DNA from: Pelotomaculum isophthalicicum JI
GTDB lineage: Bacteria; Bacillota; Desulfotomaculia; Desulfotomaculales; Pelotomaculaceae
Length of the DNA: 64,000 nucleotides
Assembly (NCBI RefSeq): GCF_029478095.1
Contig: NZ_JAKOAV010000020.1
Span: 1 to 64,000 of the forward strand
Direction: 5' to 3'
A program made the translations under genes and the position numbers. Below, piece by piece: positions 63,913 to 64,000 of the stretch. Positions within the stretch are counted from its first letter, which is position 1; each line of letters starts with the position of its first letter. The notes beneath the pieces are model-generated. The model made no database searches and was not told the DNA's origin. It worked only from the letters and a program-made list of their open reading frames with translations.

Positions 63913-64000
63913 CAGAACTCCTCCAAACTTATTATAGTATTTTATTATATGGAAAACCGATGCCTTATTGTTACTACATAACTTTATAGCGCATATCTAA

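Overview
This window looks like a chromosomal segment of an anaerobic, spore-forming, nitrogen-fixing Firmicute. The closest match in style is the Desulfotomaculum/Pelotomaculum part of the Peptococcaceae. That placement is an inference. It rests on spore genes (cotJABC, DUF3231, tepA-ylzJ-spoIIIE), strong Shine-Dalgarno sites with many TTG/GTG starts, and a Mo-nitrogenase operon of the nifH-nifI1-nifI2-nifD type with a long NifD. No rRNA, tRNA or CRISPR array was recognised.

Layout. 0-5 kb: a broken APC permease, a zinc-type module (DUF1980 protein, ArsP_1-like permease, ZnuA-like lipoprotein) and a DUF3231 protein. 5-11.5 kb: a 1574-residue tandem P-type ATPase whose N-terminal half is degenerate, with a DUF5132 protein and two unrecognised small or charged proteins. 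11.5-16.3 kb: a phytoene-desaturase-like oxidoreductase, then a zinc-type phospholipase C and a GT4 glycosyltransferase behind a possible Pho box, then a 5'-truncated TerC remnant. 16.4-22 kb: two chemoreceptors, a small zinc-ribbon protein and a PIN-PhoH ATPase. 22-30 kb: phosphate uptake and regulation (pstB-phoU, then an EAL/GGDEF protein, phoB, pstS, pstC, pstA and a chemoreceptor). 30-34 kb: an ECF sigma/anti-sigma operon with PAP2-type phosphatases and two decayed genes. 34.5-38.6 kb: a metallophosphoesterase lipoprotein, and a second phoB-pstS pair with a degenerate GGDEF gene and arsC. 38.8-53.4 kb: one long nitrogen region read on the minus strand: amtB, glnB, nifH, nifI1, nifI2, nifDKEN, nifB, an AnfO-family gene, a second NifB-like gene and modABC. 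53.7-61.2 kb: an FAD oxidase, rodZ, mnmH, spoIIIE/ftsK, uppP, ylzJ and tepA. 61.7-64 kb: cotJCBA, a GGDEF fragment and a His-rich YmaF protein.

How the parts fit together. The clearest multi-gene theme is phosphate. Arrays of TTAACA-like hexamers with about 11-nt periodicity lie upstream of pstB, of the EAL/GGDEF-phoB-pst unit, of arsC and of the second phoB. A weaker array precedes the phospholipase C and glycosyltransferase genes. I infer a local Pho regulon that links uptake, arsenate defence, c-di-GMP, possibly taxis, and replacement of phospholipid by glycolipid. The second theme is nitrogen fixation with its own ammonium sensing and molybdate supply. It carries structured RNA in the amtB leader and between nifH and nifI1. 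The third is a metal-transport cluster built around the tandem P-type ATPase.
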